This document shows positions 1 to 8,367 of a stretch of DNA of 33,702 bases, one piece after another. Made by a program: the position numbers and the translations under genes. Positions within the stretch are counted from its first letter, which is position 1. Each line of letters begins with the position of its first letter. The notes under the pieces are model-generated. The model did not search any database and had not been told where the DNA came from. It saw only the letters and a program-made list of their open reading frames with translations. Origin of the DNA: Fidelibacterota bacterium (GTDB lineage Bacteria > Fidelibacterota > Marinisomatia > Marinisomatales > TCS56); NCBI GenBank assembly GCA_013203115.1, contig JABMQW010000139.1, positions 1-33,702 of the forward strand, in the 5' to 3' direction.

Positions 1-140
1 GAATCTTGAAAGTATCACTAAACCTTCTTCTCCTTCTTTCGGCAATACTCATTTTAAATTGTTCTCTTCTTGCCATTTTTGATCACCTATTATAACATTT
101 TGTTGCTTTTTAGTGGTCAACGTATTTCAGGCATTGACAA
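1..140. other. Unassigned left edge, possible orphan signal peptide
   Basis: No protease-domain sequence is visible in this stretch in any plus-strand frame. From a TTG at base 6, the frame reads a short Lys-led run followed by a long Leu/Ile stretch (MKVSLNLLLLLSAILILNCS), which looks like a secretion signal, and then stops at about base 99. It is in the frame of the downstream PDZ ORF but separated from it by stop codons. It could be the 5' end of a DegP gene whose middle has been deleted, or it could be chance. It begins at the window edge, so its own upstream context is unknown. Confidence 0.3.
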
Positions 141-713
141 GTGGCCAGGGCTTTGGACCTCGCGACACGGGAAGGTGTGATTATCAGTCAGGTGGTTGAA
201 GATAGTCCGGCCGAGAAAGCGGGCATCCGGATAGGAGATATAATCATTGGCTTTGATGGAGTTAAAATAAATGGCCCATCGAAATTGCAAAATGTGGTAT
301 CATCCACCAAGCCGGGAAAGAGATCGAAAGTGGAAATAATCCGCGATGGAAAGAAAAAGACCATCGGTGTGGTTTTAGGGGAATTATCCCAGGATGATCA
401 AGTGCTTGCCAGCCGTTTGACCAGCAATAAAAATGAACTTGGTATCAATGTTCAGGAATTGACCCGATCGCTAGCAGAACGGTTTAATATTGATTATGAT
501 ACGGAAGGCGTGATCATTACTGAGGTTGAGCGTGGTAGTCGCGGTGATGAAGCCGGTTTGCGCCCCGGCGATGTGATCGTTCGGGCTGGCTCGGAGGATA
601 TCACTACCATCAAGGAATTCCGCCGCCTGAGTAACCCCGAGGATAGGGATATTCTTTTACTGCTTGTCAAACGCGGTAATGTTTCTCGTTATTATACTTT
701 GGATATTGGTTAA
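141..713 (+). CDS. C-terminal tandem-PDZ remnant of a DegP/HtrA-like periplasmic protease
   Basis: The 190-residue product matches the C-terminal half of Do-family (DegP/HtrA) serine proteases. PDZ1 has SPAEKAGIRIGDIIIGFDG (about residues 22-40). PDZ2 starts at LGINVQ (about residue 100) and has GDEAGLRPGDVIVR. In the family, these domains bind unfolded outer-membrane or periplasmic proteins and control the trypsin-like domain. That domain, with its His-Asp-Ser triad, is absent. PDZ1 also lacks its usual first strand (GYLGV-type), and an in-frame TGA lies just before the GTG start. I read this as a 5'-truncated gene or pseudogene that may still be translated (AGG lies about 10 bases upstream of GTG). 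A stand-alone PDZ adaptor is less likely because the domain is cut inside its fold. A strong terminator follows directly. Confidence 0.7.
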   Translation: MARALDLATREGVIISQVVEDSPAEKAGIRIGDIIIGFDGVKINGPSKLQNVVSSTKPGKRSKVEIIRDGKKKTIGVVLGELSQDDQVLASRLTSNKNELGINVQELTRSLAERFNIDYDTEGVIITEVERGSRGDEAGLRPGDVIVRAGSEDITTIKEFRRLSNPEDRDILLLLVKRGNVSRYYTLDIG

Positions 714-731
714 TACTGAAATCCGGCGCTA

Positions 732-764
732 AAGGAAAATCCTCCTTCCGGGAGGATTTTCCTT
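732..764 (+). terminator. Intrinsic terminator after the PDZ gene
   Basis: A perfect 14-bp inverted repeat (AAGGAAAATCCTCC and its complement) surrounds a 5-base loop, TTCCG. It begins 18 bases after the PDZ stop codon. The 3' arm is T-rich, but no separate T-run follows. It insulates the PDZ remnant from ileS and could work in both directions. Confidence 0.85.
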
Positions 765-920
765 ATAAAGACTAGCAGTACAAATTGACACTGGTAAGCT
801 ACTGCAATTAACTTTATAAGCTAAAAATGTACCGAATAAAGTATCTATTGGTGGTATTATTTTTGAAACACAGCTCCTGTTATAATTATGCTAAATGAAT
901 ATTAAAGACACGGTAGACGC

Positions 921-3900
921 ATGATCAAGAAAGTTGATCCAAAAGTTGATTTCATCGCGCTGGAACACGAGATTCAGGAATTTTGGAAATCCAAACGGAT
1001 TTTTGAGAAGCGCGTACAGGCTAATCAGGGCAAGCCACGCTGGAGTTTTCTGGATGGACCGATTACGGCTAATAATCCAATGGGTGTGCACCATGCCTGG
1101 GGACGTACTTTGAAAGACGTATTTCAGCGCTATATGGCGATGACCGGTCATGAATTGCGCTATCAGAATGGATTCGACTGCCAGGGATTATGGGTTGAAG
1201 TTGAAGTGGAGAAGGAACTGGGCTTTAAATCCAAGCGCGATGTGGAAGAATTTGGAATTGAGAAATTTGTTAATCTTTGCAAGGATCGAGTCCGTAAATA
1301 TTCTGAAATCCAGACCCAACAATCAATTCGGCTTGGTTATTGGATGGACTGGGATAATTCCTATTATACCATGTCGGATGAAAATAATTATACGATCTGG
1401 GCATTTCTGAAAAAATTATTCGAAAAGGGTAAGATATATAAAGGTACCGATGTTGTTCCATGGTCCGGTAAATCCGGTACATCGTATTCGCAGATGGAAA
1501 TTATCGAAGGCCGTAAACTGGTGGCACACGATGCTGTTTTTGTCCGTTTTCCATTGCAGGATCGTGAAAATGAATACCTTCTGGTTTGGACTACGACACC
1601 TTGGACATTGACTTCTAATGTTGCTGCTGCTGTAAATGTTAATCTGGATTATGTTCGCTTACGTGCCAAAGATGGATCGTTATATTATATTATTGCTGAT
1701 AATCTGGAATACCAGCGACTGGAAAAGCAATTCGCCGATAAAAAACAATGGGTCAATGGTGTTCCGAAATTGAAGACAATTGCTCAGGTATTCAAAGAAC
1801 AGGGCGGCTATACACTGGAAGGCACAACAAAAGGCTCTGAAATGGTTGGCTGGCAGTATATTGGACCTTTTGATGATTTGGAAGCCCAATCAATTGCCGG
1901 TGGTCATCCCTTTGCCCGGCCTGAATTAGAAAAAGATGGCGTAACCGGAATAAATTGTCATAAAGTAATTGATGGCGGCAAAGATTCTGAAGGTAAAGAT
2001 GTTGTTGTGGCTGGTGAAGGAACCGGGATTGTTCATGTTGCTCCCGGTTGCGGAGATATTGATCATAAAATTGGTTTGGAATTGGGCTTGGTTGATATAG
2101 CTCCCCTGGATGATGAATCAAAATATATCGAAGGTTTTGGCTGGTTAACCGGTTTGCTGGCTACTGATCAGGCGACCACTAATAAAATTGTTGAGAATCT
2201 TAAACAAAATGATTTTCTGGTTCATGTTGAACGATACCCGCATGTTTATCCCCATTGTTGGCGGTCAGGCGACGAGTTGGTTTTCCGGATGGTGAGCGAA
2301 TGGTATATCAAAATGGATTGGCGCGAGGATATTAAAACCATAGTTGATCAAATTAATTGGCTACCAGCATGGGGTCGTGAACGTGAACACGAATGGTTAG
2401 ACAACATGAGTGACTGGATGATTTCAAAAAAACGTTTTTGGGGTCTTGCTTTACCGATCTGGACGTTTGGTGATGGTAGTTACTATGTTATTGGTTCCAA
2501 GGCAGAATTAAAAGAGTTAAGCGTAGCAGGTTGGGATGAATTTGAAGGGCACAGCCCGCACCGTCCCTGGGTGGACAAGGTAAAAATCCGTCATCCTGAA
2601 ACCGGCTTAATCGGTACCCGCATACCCGATGTTGGCAATCCCTGGCTGGATGCCGGTATTGTACCTTATTCAACGATGAATTATCTAAGCGACCCGGATT
2701 ATTGGCAGAAATGGTTCCCGGCTGATTTTATTACTGAATGTTTTCCGGGTCAATTCCGCAACTGGTTTTATTCATTGCTGGCTATGTCTGTCATTATGGA
2801 GAACAAACCTCCTTTTAAAACTTTGCTGGGGCATGCCTTAGTCAAAGACGAAACCGGCCGTGATATGCATAAATCCTGGGGCAATACAATCTGGTTTGAT
2901 GATGCGGCCGAGAAAATGGGCGTGGATGTAATGCGCTGGATGTATGCGGCCCAGAATGTTGAGCATAATCTACTGTTTGGGTACCACCGTGCCGATGATA
3001 TGCGTAAACGGGTTATTACCCTCTGGAATTCCTATTCGTTTTTTGCCACTTATGCTGCTTTAGATCAATTTTCACCAACCGATTTAAACCTAAGTGAAGA
3101 TGACCTCACTATTCTTGATCGATGGATTCTTTCTAAATTGAATCAATTAATTATTGATTGTCGTGCAGCAATTGAAAATTTCCAGATTTTTCGGATGATG
3201 CGCAAAATCAATCTGTTTCTGGAGGATTTGTCTAACTGGTACATTCGTCGTAATCGCCGTCGTTTCTGGAAAAGTGAAGATGATGCGGACAAAAATGCCG
3301 CCTATCAGGTTTTATACGAAGTATTGCTGAAATCAATTCAATTGTTAGCACCGGTATTACCGTTTATTACCGAGAACATATATCAAAATCTGGCATGTAA
3401 TAGTGGTTCAGACTTGCCGGAAAGCGTTCATTTATGTGATTATCCCATTGCTGATCAAGATCGCATCGATAATGAATTGATGCAACAGGTTGATGCCTTA
3501 CGTAAATTGGTTGAACTGGGGCGATCGGCTCGCAATCAGGCTGGCTTGAAAATCAGACAACCACTGGCAAAACTAGCTTACATCATTAAAGATGATGCGA
3601 CTTCCGACTTTATTCAGGAGCATAAATCGGTAATTCTTGAAGAATTAAATGTTAAAGCAATTGAAAGAGTTGGTGAATCAAGTCAATTGCTAAGTTACCG
3701 TGTTAAGCCCAATTTACCGGTGCTTGGTCCAAAGTATGGAAGACTAATGGATGGCATCCAGAGCGAATTATCGAAACTGCCAGTTGAGGATATAATGGCA
3801 TCAATCGAGAATTCAGGTCAAATACATTTAACAATTGATTCTTCTGGCATTATTCTTGAGGTAAATGATTTGTTAATTGATAAAACTTCTGCCGCAGGTT

Positions 3901-4229
3901 ATACTTCAACCAGCGATGGTGAAATGACCGTGGGTCTTGTTACCGAATTGTCTGAGGAATTGATTCAGGAAGGAATCGTCCGAGATGTAATTAGACAGGT
4001 GCAAATTATGCGAAAAAAGGCTAAATTCGCAGTTGAAGATAGAATCAATATTTATGGTACGTTTGATGGACCAACAGGCGCTGCGATAAGGGCCAATAAG
4101 GAATATTTTTATAACGAAACATTAACTCAAAAGCTAATACCTGAGCTGCAACCGGGTGAATATAGTGAAACTATCACTGTACGCGATTGGAGCTTTACCA
4201 TTGCTATTAAACGTGTGAAAAAGGGTTAA
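921..4229 (+). CDS. ileS: Isoleucyl-tRNA synthetase with altered HIGH/KMSKS signatures
   Basis: This class I cytosolic synthetase charges tRNA-Ile and hydrolyses mischarged valine. At 1102 aa it is longer than E. coli IleRS (about 940) and within the range of long, IleRS2-type enzymes. The CP1 editing domain shows WTTTPWTL and GTGIVHVAPGCGDID, and a long anticodon-binding and C-terminal region follows. The HIGH motif aligns without gaps to GVHH (residues 55-58), and KMSKS aligns to DMHKS (residues 648-652 or one residue later). The DGP and GN residues flanking these motifs are normal, so the changes look like a family variant rather than decay. The ATG start fits the family N-terminus. Upstream TTGAAA (863) and TATAAT (881) boxes are too close together (12 bp) for a confident promoter. 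It is the first gene of an operon with dksA, lspA, rluD and xer. Confidence 0.97.
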   Translation: MIKKVDPKVDFIALEHEIQEFWKSKRIFEKRVQANQGKPRWSFLDGPITANNPMGVHHAWGRTLKDVFQRYMAMTGHELRYQNGFDCQGLWVEVEVEKELGFKSKRDVEEFGIEKFVNLCKDRVRKYSEIQTQQSIRLGYWMDWDNSYYTMSDENNYTIWAFLKKLFEKGKIYKGTDVVPWSGKSGTSYSQMEIIEGRKLVAHDAVFVRFPLQDRENEYLLVWTTTPWTLTSNVAAAVNVNLDYVRLRAKDGSLYYIIADNLEYQRLEKQFADKKQWVNGVPKLKTIAQVFKEQGGYTLEGTTKGSEMVGWQYIGPFDDLEAQSIAGGHPFARPELEKDGVTGINCHKVIDGGKDSEGKDVVVAGEGTGIVHVAPGCGDIDHKIGLELGLVDIAPLDDESKYIEGFGWLTGLLATDQATTNKIVENLKQNDFLVHVERYPHVYPHCWRSGDELVFRMVSEWYIKMDWREDIKTIVDQINWLPAWGREREHEWLDNMSDWMISKKRFWGLALPIWTFGDGSYYVIGSKAELKELSVAGWDEFEGHSPHRPWVDKVKIRHPETGLIGTRIPDVGNPWLDAGIVPYSTMNYLSDPDYWQKWFPADFITECFPGQFRNWFYSLLAMSVIMENKPPFKTLLGHALVKDETGRDMHKSWGNTIWFDDAAEKMGVDVMRWMYAAQNVEHNLLFGYHRADDMRKRVITLWNSYSFFATYAALDQFSPTDLNLSEDDLTILDRWILSKLNQLIIDCRAAIENFQIFRMMRKINLFLEDLSNWYIRRNRRRFWKSEDDADKNAAYQVLYEVLLKSIQLLAPVLPFITENIYQNLACNSGSDLPESVHLCDYPIADQDRIDNELMQQVDALRKLVELGRSARNQAGLKIRQPLAKLAYIIKDDATSDFIQEHKSVILEELNVKAIERVGESSQLLSYRVKPNLPVLGPKYGRLMDGIQSELSKLPVEDIMASIENSGQIHLTIDSSGIILEVNDLLIDKTSAAGYTSTSDGEMTVGLVTELSEELIQEGIVRDVIRQVQIMRKKAKFAVEDRINIYGTFDGPTGAAIRANKEYFYNETLTQKLIPELQPGEYSETITVRDWSFTIAIKRVKKG

Positions 4230-4241
4230 ATGAGGTCTACT

Positions 4242-4637
4242 ATGGCAAAGAAGCAATATCCCACAGGAAAATTGGAAAAATTTCGGAAGCTAATTCTGGA
4301 AAAAATGAACGTAGTTGCCGATGAAGTGGTAACAATTCAGGATGGTATCAATACGTCCAAAAATCCCAATGGAGCGATGTCCCAGGATTCAATTTACAGT
4401 GTCCATATGGCTGATGCCGGTACGGATTCTCATGAACGGGAAAAAAATTATCTGCTCATGACCAGGGAAGAGAATTACTATCGTAATCTAACAGTGGCAC
4501 TTGAGCGGATCGATACCAAAGAATTCGGGACTTGTATTATTTGTGGTGAGTTAATTGCCGAAGAGCGCATGATTGAAGTCCCCAATACTAATAAATGTGT
4601 ATCCTGTAAGTTGAAAGAGAAACTCAATCTGGTATGA
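4242..4637 (+). CDS. dksA: DksA/TraR-family zinc-finger transcription factor
   Basis: The 131-aa product has the DksA plan: an N-terminal coiled coil whose tip carries HMADAGTD (about residues 55-62), then a C4 zinc finger with Cys98, Cys101, Cys119 and Cys122 (CIIC...CVSC). In the family, the coiled coil enters the RNA polymerase secondary channel and, with ppGpp, modulates rRNA and stress promoters. The Asp residues at the tip are the acting ones. I chose ATG 4242 (MAKKQYP) over the ORF-track ATG 4230 because GAGG sits 6 bases upstream of 4242. The gene follows ileS by 12 bases and overlaps lspA by an ATGA junction, so it is translationally coupled. The ileS-dksA-lspA order recurs in FCB genomes. 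Confidence 0.93.
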   Translation: MAKKQYPTGKLEKFRKLILEKMNVVADEVVTIQDGINTSKNPNGAMSQDSIYSVHMADAGTDSHEREKNYLLMTREENYYRNLTVALERIDTKEFGTCIICGELIAEERMIEVPNTNKCVSCKLKEKLNLV

Positions 4638-5110
4638 GGGTGCTTTTCGTCACCGTATTTCTTTTAATACTGGATCAGATTACCAAAGCCCTAACCCGTG
4701 TACAGATGGATTTACATGAATCCATTCCCATCATTCAGGATTTTTTCCATCTTACACATGTAGCTAATGATGGAATGGCATTTGGGATTAATTTTCCGGC
4801 CGGGATTTATGTCTTTACTTTCGTATCATTTATCGCTTCCATCGGATTGGCCTGGTATCTGTGGCATGTTCGGAAGGCGACCTTGCTCTTGCGTTTATCG
4901 CTGGCTTTTATCCTGGCAGGAGCTGTCGGTAATCTGATTGACCGGGTACTGTTCCAAGAAGTAGTAGATTTTCTTGATTTTATGATCGCCGGTCATCATT
5001 GGCCGGTATTTAATGTGGCCGATTCTTCCGTAACAGTCGGCATGTTTTTTTTCCTTTATTATTCACTAATCCTTCAGCCCAAACTGGAAACTGCCCATTC
5101 ACCCAATTGA
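4634..5110 (+). CDS. lspA: Lipoprotein signal peptidase II
   Basis: This is the inner-membrane aspartyl peptidase that cleaves prolipoproteins before the lipidated cysteine. The product is 158 aa with four hydrophobic segments. It carries the family motifs: LDQITK near the N-terminus, NDGMAFG (about residue 45), GNLIDR (100), VVDFLDF (110) and FNVAD (126-130), which supply the conserved and catalytic aspartates. Its ATG overlaps the dksA stop (ATGA), and its stop overlaps the TTG start of rluD (TTGA), indicating coupled translation. A client is present in the window: the 985-aa lipoprotein at 15977. Confidence 0.96.
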   Translation: MRVLFVTVFLLILDQITKALTRVQMDLHESIPIIQDFFHLTHVANDGMAFGINFPAGIYVFTFVSFIASIGLAWYLWHVRKATLLLRLSLAFILAGAVGNLIDRVLFQEVVDFLDFMIAGHHWPVFNVADSSVTVGMFFFLYYSLILQPKLETAHSPN

Positions 5111-6075
5111 ATACTGTTACTTTACAGGTACAGATTAGGGAAAAAATTCGACTTGATAAGTATCTGTCGGATCAGTTAACAGATATATCGCGGACACGGA
5201 TTCAACAGCAGATTAAATCCGGTAATGTTACGGTAAATGGTAAACCGGTAAAAGCCAGTTATCAATTGGAGGGGGGGGAAGAAATTTACGTTGTTTTAAT
5301 CGACAGTCAACCGGAACCGGCAATAGTTATCCCGCAACAGATGGATTTGGATATAATTTATGAAGATAGTGCCCTGGCGGTTATCAATAAACCGGCTGGG
5401 TTGGTGGTACATCCGGGCAAAGGTAACAGGGAAGATACTCTGGCCAATGGATTGGCATACCATTTTCGAAATTTATCCGATGTAAATGGGGTTTTGCGTC
5501 CCGGTCTAATTCATCGATTGGATAAAAATACCACTGGATTAATTATTATTGCCAAAACCAATCAAGCGCACCTAAAATTAGCGCGCTTATTTGAACAGCG
5601 TGAGATTGAAAAAACCTATTTGGGAGTGACTTGGGGCGAATGGGATTCAAGAACCGGAAGAATCGAAATTGGTATTCGGCGTCAGCGTTCCGATCCTACC
5701 CGGTTTGAAGCATCAAACGATGGTAAACCAGCCATTACTGATTACGAAGTAATCGATACGTTTCGCTATTTAAGTTATGTCCAATTCTTTCCGCGGACTG
5801 GTAGAACACATCAAATCCGTGTTCATTCGGCTCATTCGGGATTTGCTATTTTTGCCGATACAGTGTATAATGGAGGTGTGAATCGCACCAAAGGGTATCT
5901 GCCTGAGGTTAGAAAATTTTTACAAGGATTATTGAATAAAATTAATCGGCAAGCCTTACACGCTTTCCGGATTCGGTTTAAGCATCCGAATTCCGGGGAG
6001 GACATCCAGTTTGAAGCACCACTTCCACCGGATATGACCTATTTGCTATCGGAAATCAAGCGATTTAATGGATGA
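5107..6075 (+). CDS. rluD: RluA/RluD-family 23S rRNA pseudouridine synthase
   Basis: The 322-aa protein has an N-terminal S4 RNA-binding domain (about residues 14-65, IRLDKYL) and a pseudouridine synthase domain with the RluA-family signature HRLDKNTTG, in which Asp139 is the expected catalytic nucleophile. GRTHQIRVH lies further on. RluD-type enzymes modify helix 69 of 23S rRNA, but paralogues with other targets look alike, so the exact site is an inference. The start is TTG overlapping the lspA stop, since S4 homology begins soon after it. The last bases overlap xer by 8. A run of eight G (5271-5278) in the S4 coding region is notable. Confidence 0.92.
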   Translation: MNTVTLQVQIREKIRLDKYLSDQLTDISRTRIQQQIKSGNVTVNGKPVKASYQLEGGEEIYVVLIDSQPEPAIVIPQQMDLDIIYEDSALAVINKPAGLVVHPGKGNREDTLANGLAYHFRNLSDVNGVLRPGLIHRLDKNTTGLIIIAKTNQAHLKLARLFEQREIEKTYLGVTWGEWDSRTGRIEIGIRRQRSDPTRFEASNDGKPAITDYEVIDTFRYLSYVQFFPRTGRTHQIRVHSAHSGFAIFADTVYNGGVNRTKGYLPEVRKFLQGLLNKINRQALHAFRIRFKHPNSGEDIQFEAPLPPDMTYLLSEIKRFNG

Positions 6076-6991
6076 TCCGAAACTAATTTTAATAAACGAT
6101 TTTCTTGCTTATATCATTAAAGAACGCAATTATTCCATTAAAACCAGACTGGCATATGCCCATGACCTTGAACGATTTCAGGTTTTTTTCGATTCGTATA
6201 CCGGCTTATTAACAAATGATTTTTTAAAAGTTGATCGAACTACCATCAGGCATTTTCTCGGTTCCGAATTTGAAAATGGATTTTCCAGTCGAACGGTTGC
6301 CCGCCGATTAGCCTCGTTAAAATCCTTTTTTAAATATTTGCTGAAAGCTGAAGAACTGCAAGCAAATCCTACCCTTGGAATAAAAACTCCCCGTACCCCC
6401 AAATCTTTACCAAACGTATTCTCTGAAAAATTAATTAACCAGTTGATGACTCTACCACCGGCAAATACCTTATCAGGTTTATGTGATCGAGCGATTTTAG
6501 AGTTGTTTTATAGTACCGGAATACGTTTAAGTGAATTAGCCACACTAAATATTGGCGATGTCTATTTTGAAAATCTGTTAATAAAAGTGACCGGGAAAGG
6601 AAATAGGCAAAGGATAATACCATTTGGTTTAACAGCCAAAAAATCCCTGGAACATTATCTGCGTGAACGTGGTAATACAAGTCTACATATCGATCGACGG
6701 CAACCAGTATTTATGAACAGTCGGAAAAAGCGATTATCAATTAGAACTATTCAGCGTCACGTAAAACAATATTTACATTTATTAATGGAAGGGGAAAATT
6801 TAGGACCGCACACTCTGCGGCATTCATTTGCCACACACTTGATGAATAAAGGTGCTGATATCAGATCGGTTAAAGATTTATTAGGGCATAGCAGTTTATC
6901 TTCTACTCAGGTTTATACCCATCTTCAACCGGAGCGTATGAAGAAAATTCACAACCAAGCCCACCCGCACGGAAGTACACACCGTAAGTGA
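6068..6991 (+). CDS. xerC: XerC/XerD-type tyrosine recombinase
   Basis: The 307-aa protein has the Xer length and layout: an N-terminal SAM-like core-binding domain (about 1-100) and a catalytic domain containing the full set Arg153 (STGIRLSE), Lys177 (TGKGNR), His248 and Arg251 (HTLRHSFATH), His274 (LLGHSS) and nucleophile Tyr283 (TQVYTH). Xer enzymes resolve chromosome dimers at dif near the terminus. Its place at the end of the ileS operon, overlapping rluD, supports a housekeeping role rather than a mobile integrase. Motifs alone do not separate XerC from XerD. No dif-like site was found nearby. Confidence 0.9.
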   Translation: MDDPKLILINDFLAYIIKERNYSIKTRLAYAHDLERFQVFFDSYTGLLTNDFLKVDRTTIRHFLGSEFENGFSSRTVARRLASLKSFFKYLLKAEELQANPTLGIKTPRTPKSLPNVFSEKLINQLMTLPPANTLSGLCDRAILELFYSTGIRLSELATLNIGDVYFENLLIKVTGKGNRQRIIPFGLTAKKSLEHYLRERGNTSLHIDRRQPVFMNSRKKRLSIRTIQRHVKQYLHLLMEGENLGPHTLRHSFATHLMNKGADIRSVKDLLGHSSLSSTQVYTHLQPERMKKIHNQAHPHGSTHRK

Positions 6992-7016
6992 TCAGAATTT
7001 CTGTGGAACGGATAAG

Positions 7017-7041
7017 ATTTGGTACATGATTTGTACCAAAT
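7017..7041. repeat. Inverted repeat upstream of hpf
   Basis: A perfect 10-bp inverted repeat (ATTTGGTACA / TGTACCAAAT) around TGATT lies in the 100-base gap between xer and hpf. It could be an operator for a dimeric regulator, since GTAC cores are symmetric, or an RNA hairpin ending the xer transcript. No T-run follows it. Confidence 0.55.
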
Positions 7042-7044
7042 GAA

Positions 7045-7068
7045 GTACATTGCAACAGAACAATGCAC
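7045..7068. repeat. Second hairpin upstream of hpf
   Basis: An 8-bp imperfect inverted repeat (GTACATTG / CAATGCAC, one mismatch) with an 8-base loop starts 3 bases after the previous palindrome. It sits 23 bases before the hpf start, within the likely leader or promoter. Confidence 0.4.
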
Positions 7069-7091
7069 ATTAAAGTGAAAGGTAATAGAAT

Positions 7092-7379
7092 ATGATAATT
7101 GAATTCACTGCTCGTCATTTTAAAGCACCCGATCAACTGAGAGAATATGCTGAAAACGAAATGAATCGATTGACTCGATATTTCGATCGGATTACGCAGG
7201 GACAGATAATATTAATTCACGAGAATAATCACTACTCGGTAGAAATTAACATTTCCGTTCCGAATGACAAATTAAATGTGAAGGAATCATCAGATAATAT
7301 TACAAAAAGTATTGATCGTGCCGTAGACACTATGGTAACTCGAGTTAAAAAATATAAACAGAAATTGAGACATTTTTAA
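7092..7379 (+). CDS. hpf: Short ribosome hibernation promoting factor / RaiA family
   Basis: The 95-aa product fits the S30AE beta-alpha-beta-beta-beta-alpha fold: it opens MIIEFTARHFKAPDQL and has an amphipathic C-terminal helix ending in Lys-rich KKYKQKLRH. Short HPF/RaiA proteins bind the decoding centre of idle 30S subunits in stationary phase or under starvation. The C-terminal dimerisation domain of long HPF is absent. AAAGG lies about 9 bases before the ATG. Two hairpins in the leader could mediate growth-phase control. The nucleotidyltransferase gene begins 20 bases downstream, probably on the same transcript. Confidence 0.88.
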   Translation: MIIEFTARHFKAPDQLREYAENEMNRLTRYFDRITQGQIILIHENNHYSVEINISVPNDKLNVKESSDNITKSIDRAVDTMVTRVKKYKQKLRHF

Positions 7380-7399
7380 CCACCTGAATATCTATTTCC

Positions 7400-8314
7400 G
7401 TGAAAGTCATCCTGCCTGTGGCGGGTTATGGAACCCGCCTCAAACCCCATACTGATACTATTCAAAAAGCGCTTTTACCTGTTGCCGGTAAAGCACTATT
7501 GGATCATATCATCGAAGATCTGTTAAAATATGGTATTGACCGAATCAATTTAATTATCGGCCATTTGGGTGAACAGATTATAAGTTATATGGAAAAATAT
7601 GCCGGTGACTTCGAATTCATCACTCAAACCGAACGCTTGGGATTGGGTCATGCAGTTTTACAGGGATTGAAGGATGTTGATGAACCGGTTCTGGTACATC
7701 TGGGTGATGCAGTATATAAATATCCATTTTCGCAATTGAATGATTTGACTGCCAACGGAATTGCCGTTTTACCCGTTGATGATCCGACTCGCTTTGGAGT
7801 AGTGGAATTAGATGGTGATACAATAATTGGTTTTCATGAAAAAGTAGCAGATCCGCCGAGTAATCTCGCTATCATCGGATTGTACTATTTCCAGAGCGAA
7901 GCACGCTTGAAGCAGGCAATCGAATATTTGGTTCAAAATGACCTGCGCACGAAAGGCGAGTACCAGATAACCGATGCGATGGCAGTGATGCTGGGCTGGG
8001 GAGATCCGTTCACGGCTCTACCCGGGGCTGAGTGGTACGACGCCGGTGTTCCGGGTACTTACCTGGAAACCAATCGATTGTTGCTGGAGACCCATCATGA
8101 AAATATTCAAAGTGTGGAATTTAAAGAACCGGTTTTTATCGGCGAAAACTGCTCTATTAACAATTCAATAATTGGTCCGAACGTTACCATCATGTCAAAT
8201 TGCATTATTTCTGATTGCAACATCGCGGATAGTATCGTACTTGCTGATTCCAAGTTGGAAAATCAACAGATCGTTTCCAAAATCATTGCTGAAGACGGTT
8301 TAAAATTCTGCTGA
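7400..8314 (+). CDS. Sugar-1-phosphate nucleotidyltransferase (RmlA/GlmU-N-like)
   Basis: The 304-aa protein begins with the NTP-transferase signature LPVAGYGTRLKPHT and a Lys-containing QKALLPVAGKALLDH. VHLGDAVY follows near residue 100 for metal binding, and about 55 C-terminal residues form a left-handed beta-helix-like stretch (IGENCSINNSIIGPNVTI). Family members make NDP-sugars such as dTDP- or UDP-glucose for cell-envelope glycans. The short helix tail resembles long-form glucose-1-phosphate thymidylyltransferases, but base and sugar specificity cannot be read here. The start is GTG, chosen because the P-loop-like motif begins at residue 4. The phosphomutase at 28058 could supply hexose-1-phosphate substrate. 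Confidence 0.88.
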   Translation: MKVILPVAGYGTRLKPHTDTIQKALLPVAGKALLDHIIEDLLKYGIDRINLIIGHLGEQIISYMEKYAGDFEFITQTERLGLGHAVLQGLKDVDEPVLVHLGDAVYKYPFSQLNDLTANGIAVLPVDDPTRFGVVELDGDTIIGFHEKVADPPSNLAIIGLYYFQSEARLKQAIEYLVQNDLRTKGEYQITDAMAVMLGWGDPFTALPGAEWYDAGVPGTYLETNRLLLETHHENIQSVEFKEPVFIGENCSINNSIIGPNVTIMSNCIISDCNIADSIVLADSKLENQQIVSKIIAEDGLKFC

Positions 8315-8334
8315 TTAATATAGGAAAAAAACCT

Positions 8335-8363
8335 TTGAATCATTATTGAAAACTATTTAAAAT
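8335..8363 (+). promoter_or_regulatory. Promoter of the metH-metF-metK-ahcY operon
   Basis: TTGAAT (8335-8340) and TAAAAT (8358-8363) are separated by exactly 17 bp, matching sigma70-type spacing, with five of six bases right in the -10 box. The predicted transcription start, about 7 bases downstream (near 8370), falls at the first base of the riboswitch P1 stem. That coincidence strengthens both calls. Confidence 0.7.
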
Positions 8364-8367
8364 TAGA

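Noticed and set aside
767-920. T-box or other leader riboswitch before ileS
   Set aside because: No T-box sequence (AGGGTGGNACCGCG-like) or specifier hairpin is visible, and the gap is too short.
6068-6991. Mobile-element integrase
   Set aside because: Xer length, all catalytic residues, and overlap with a housekeeping operon; no attachment site, phage or cassette genes nearby.
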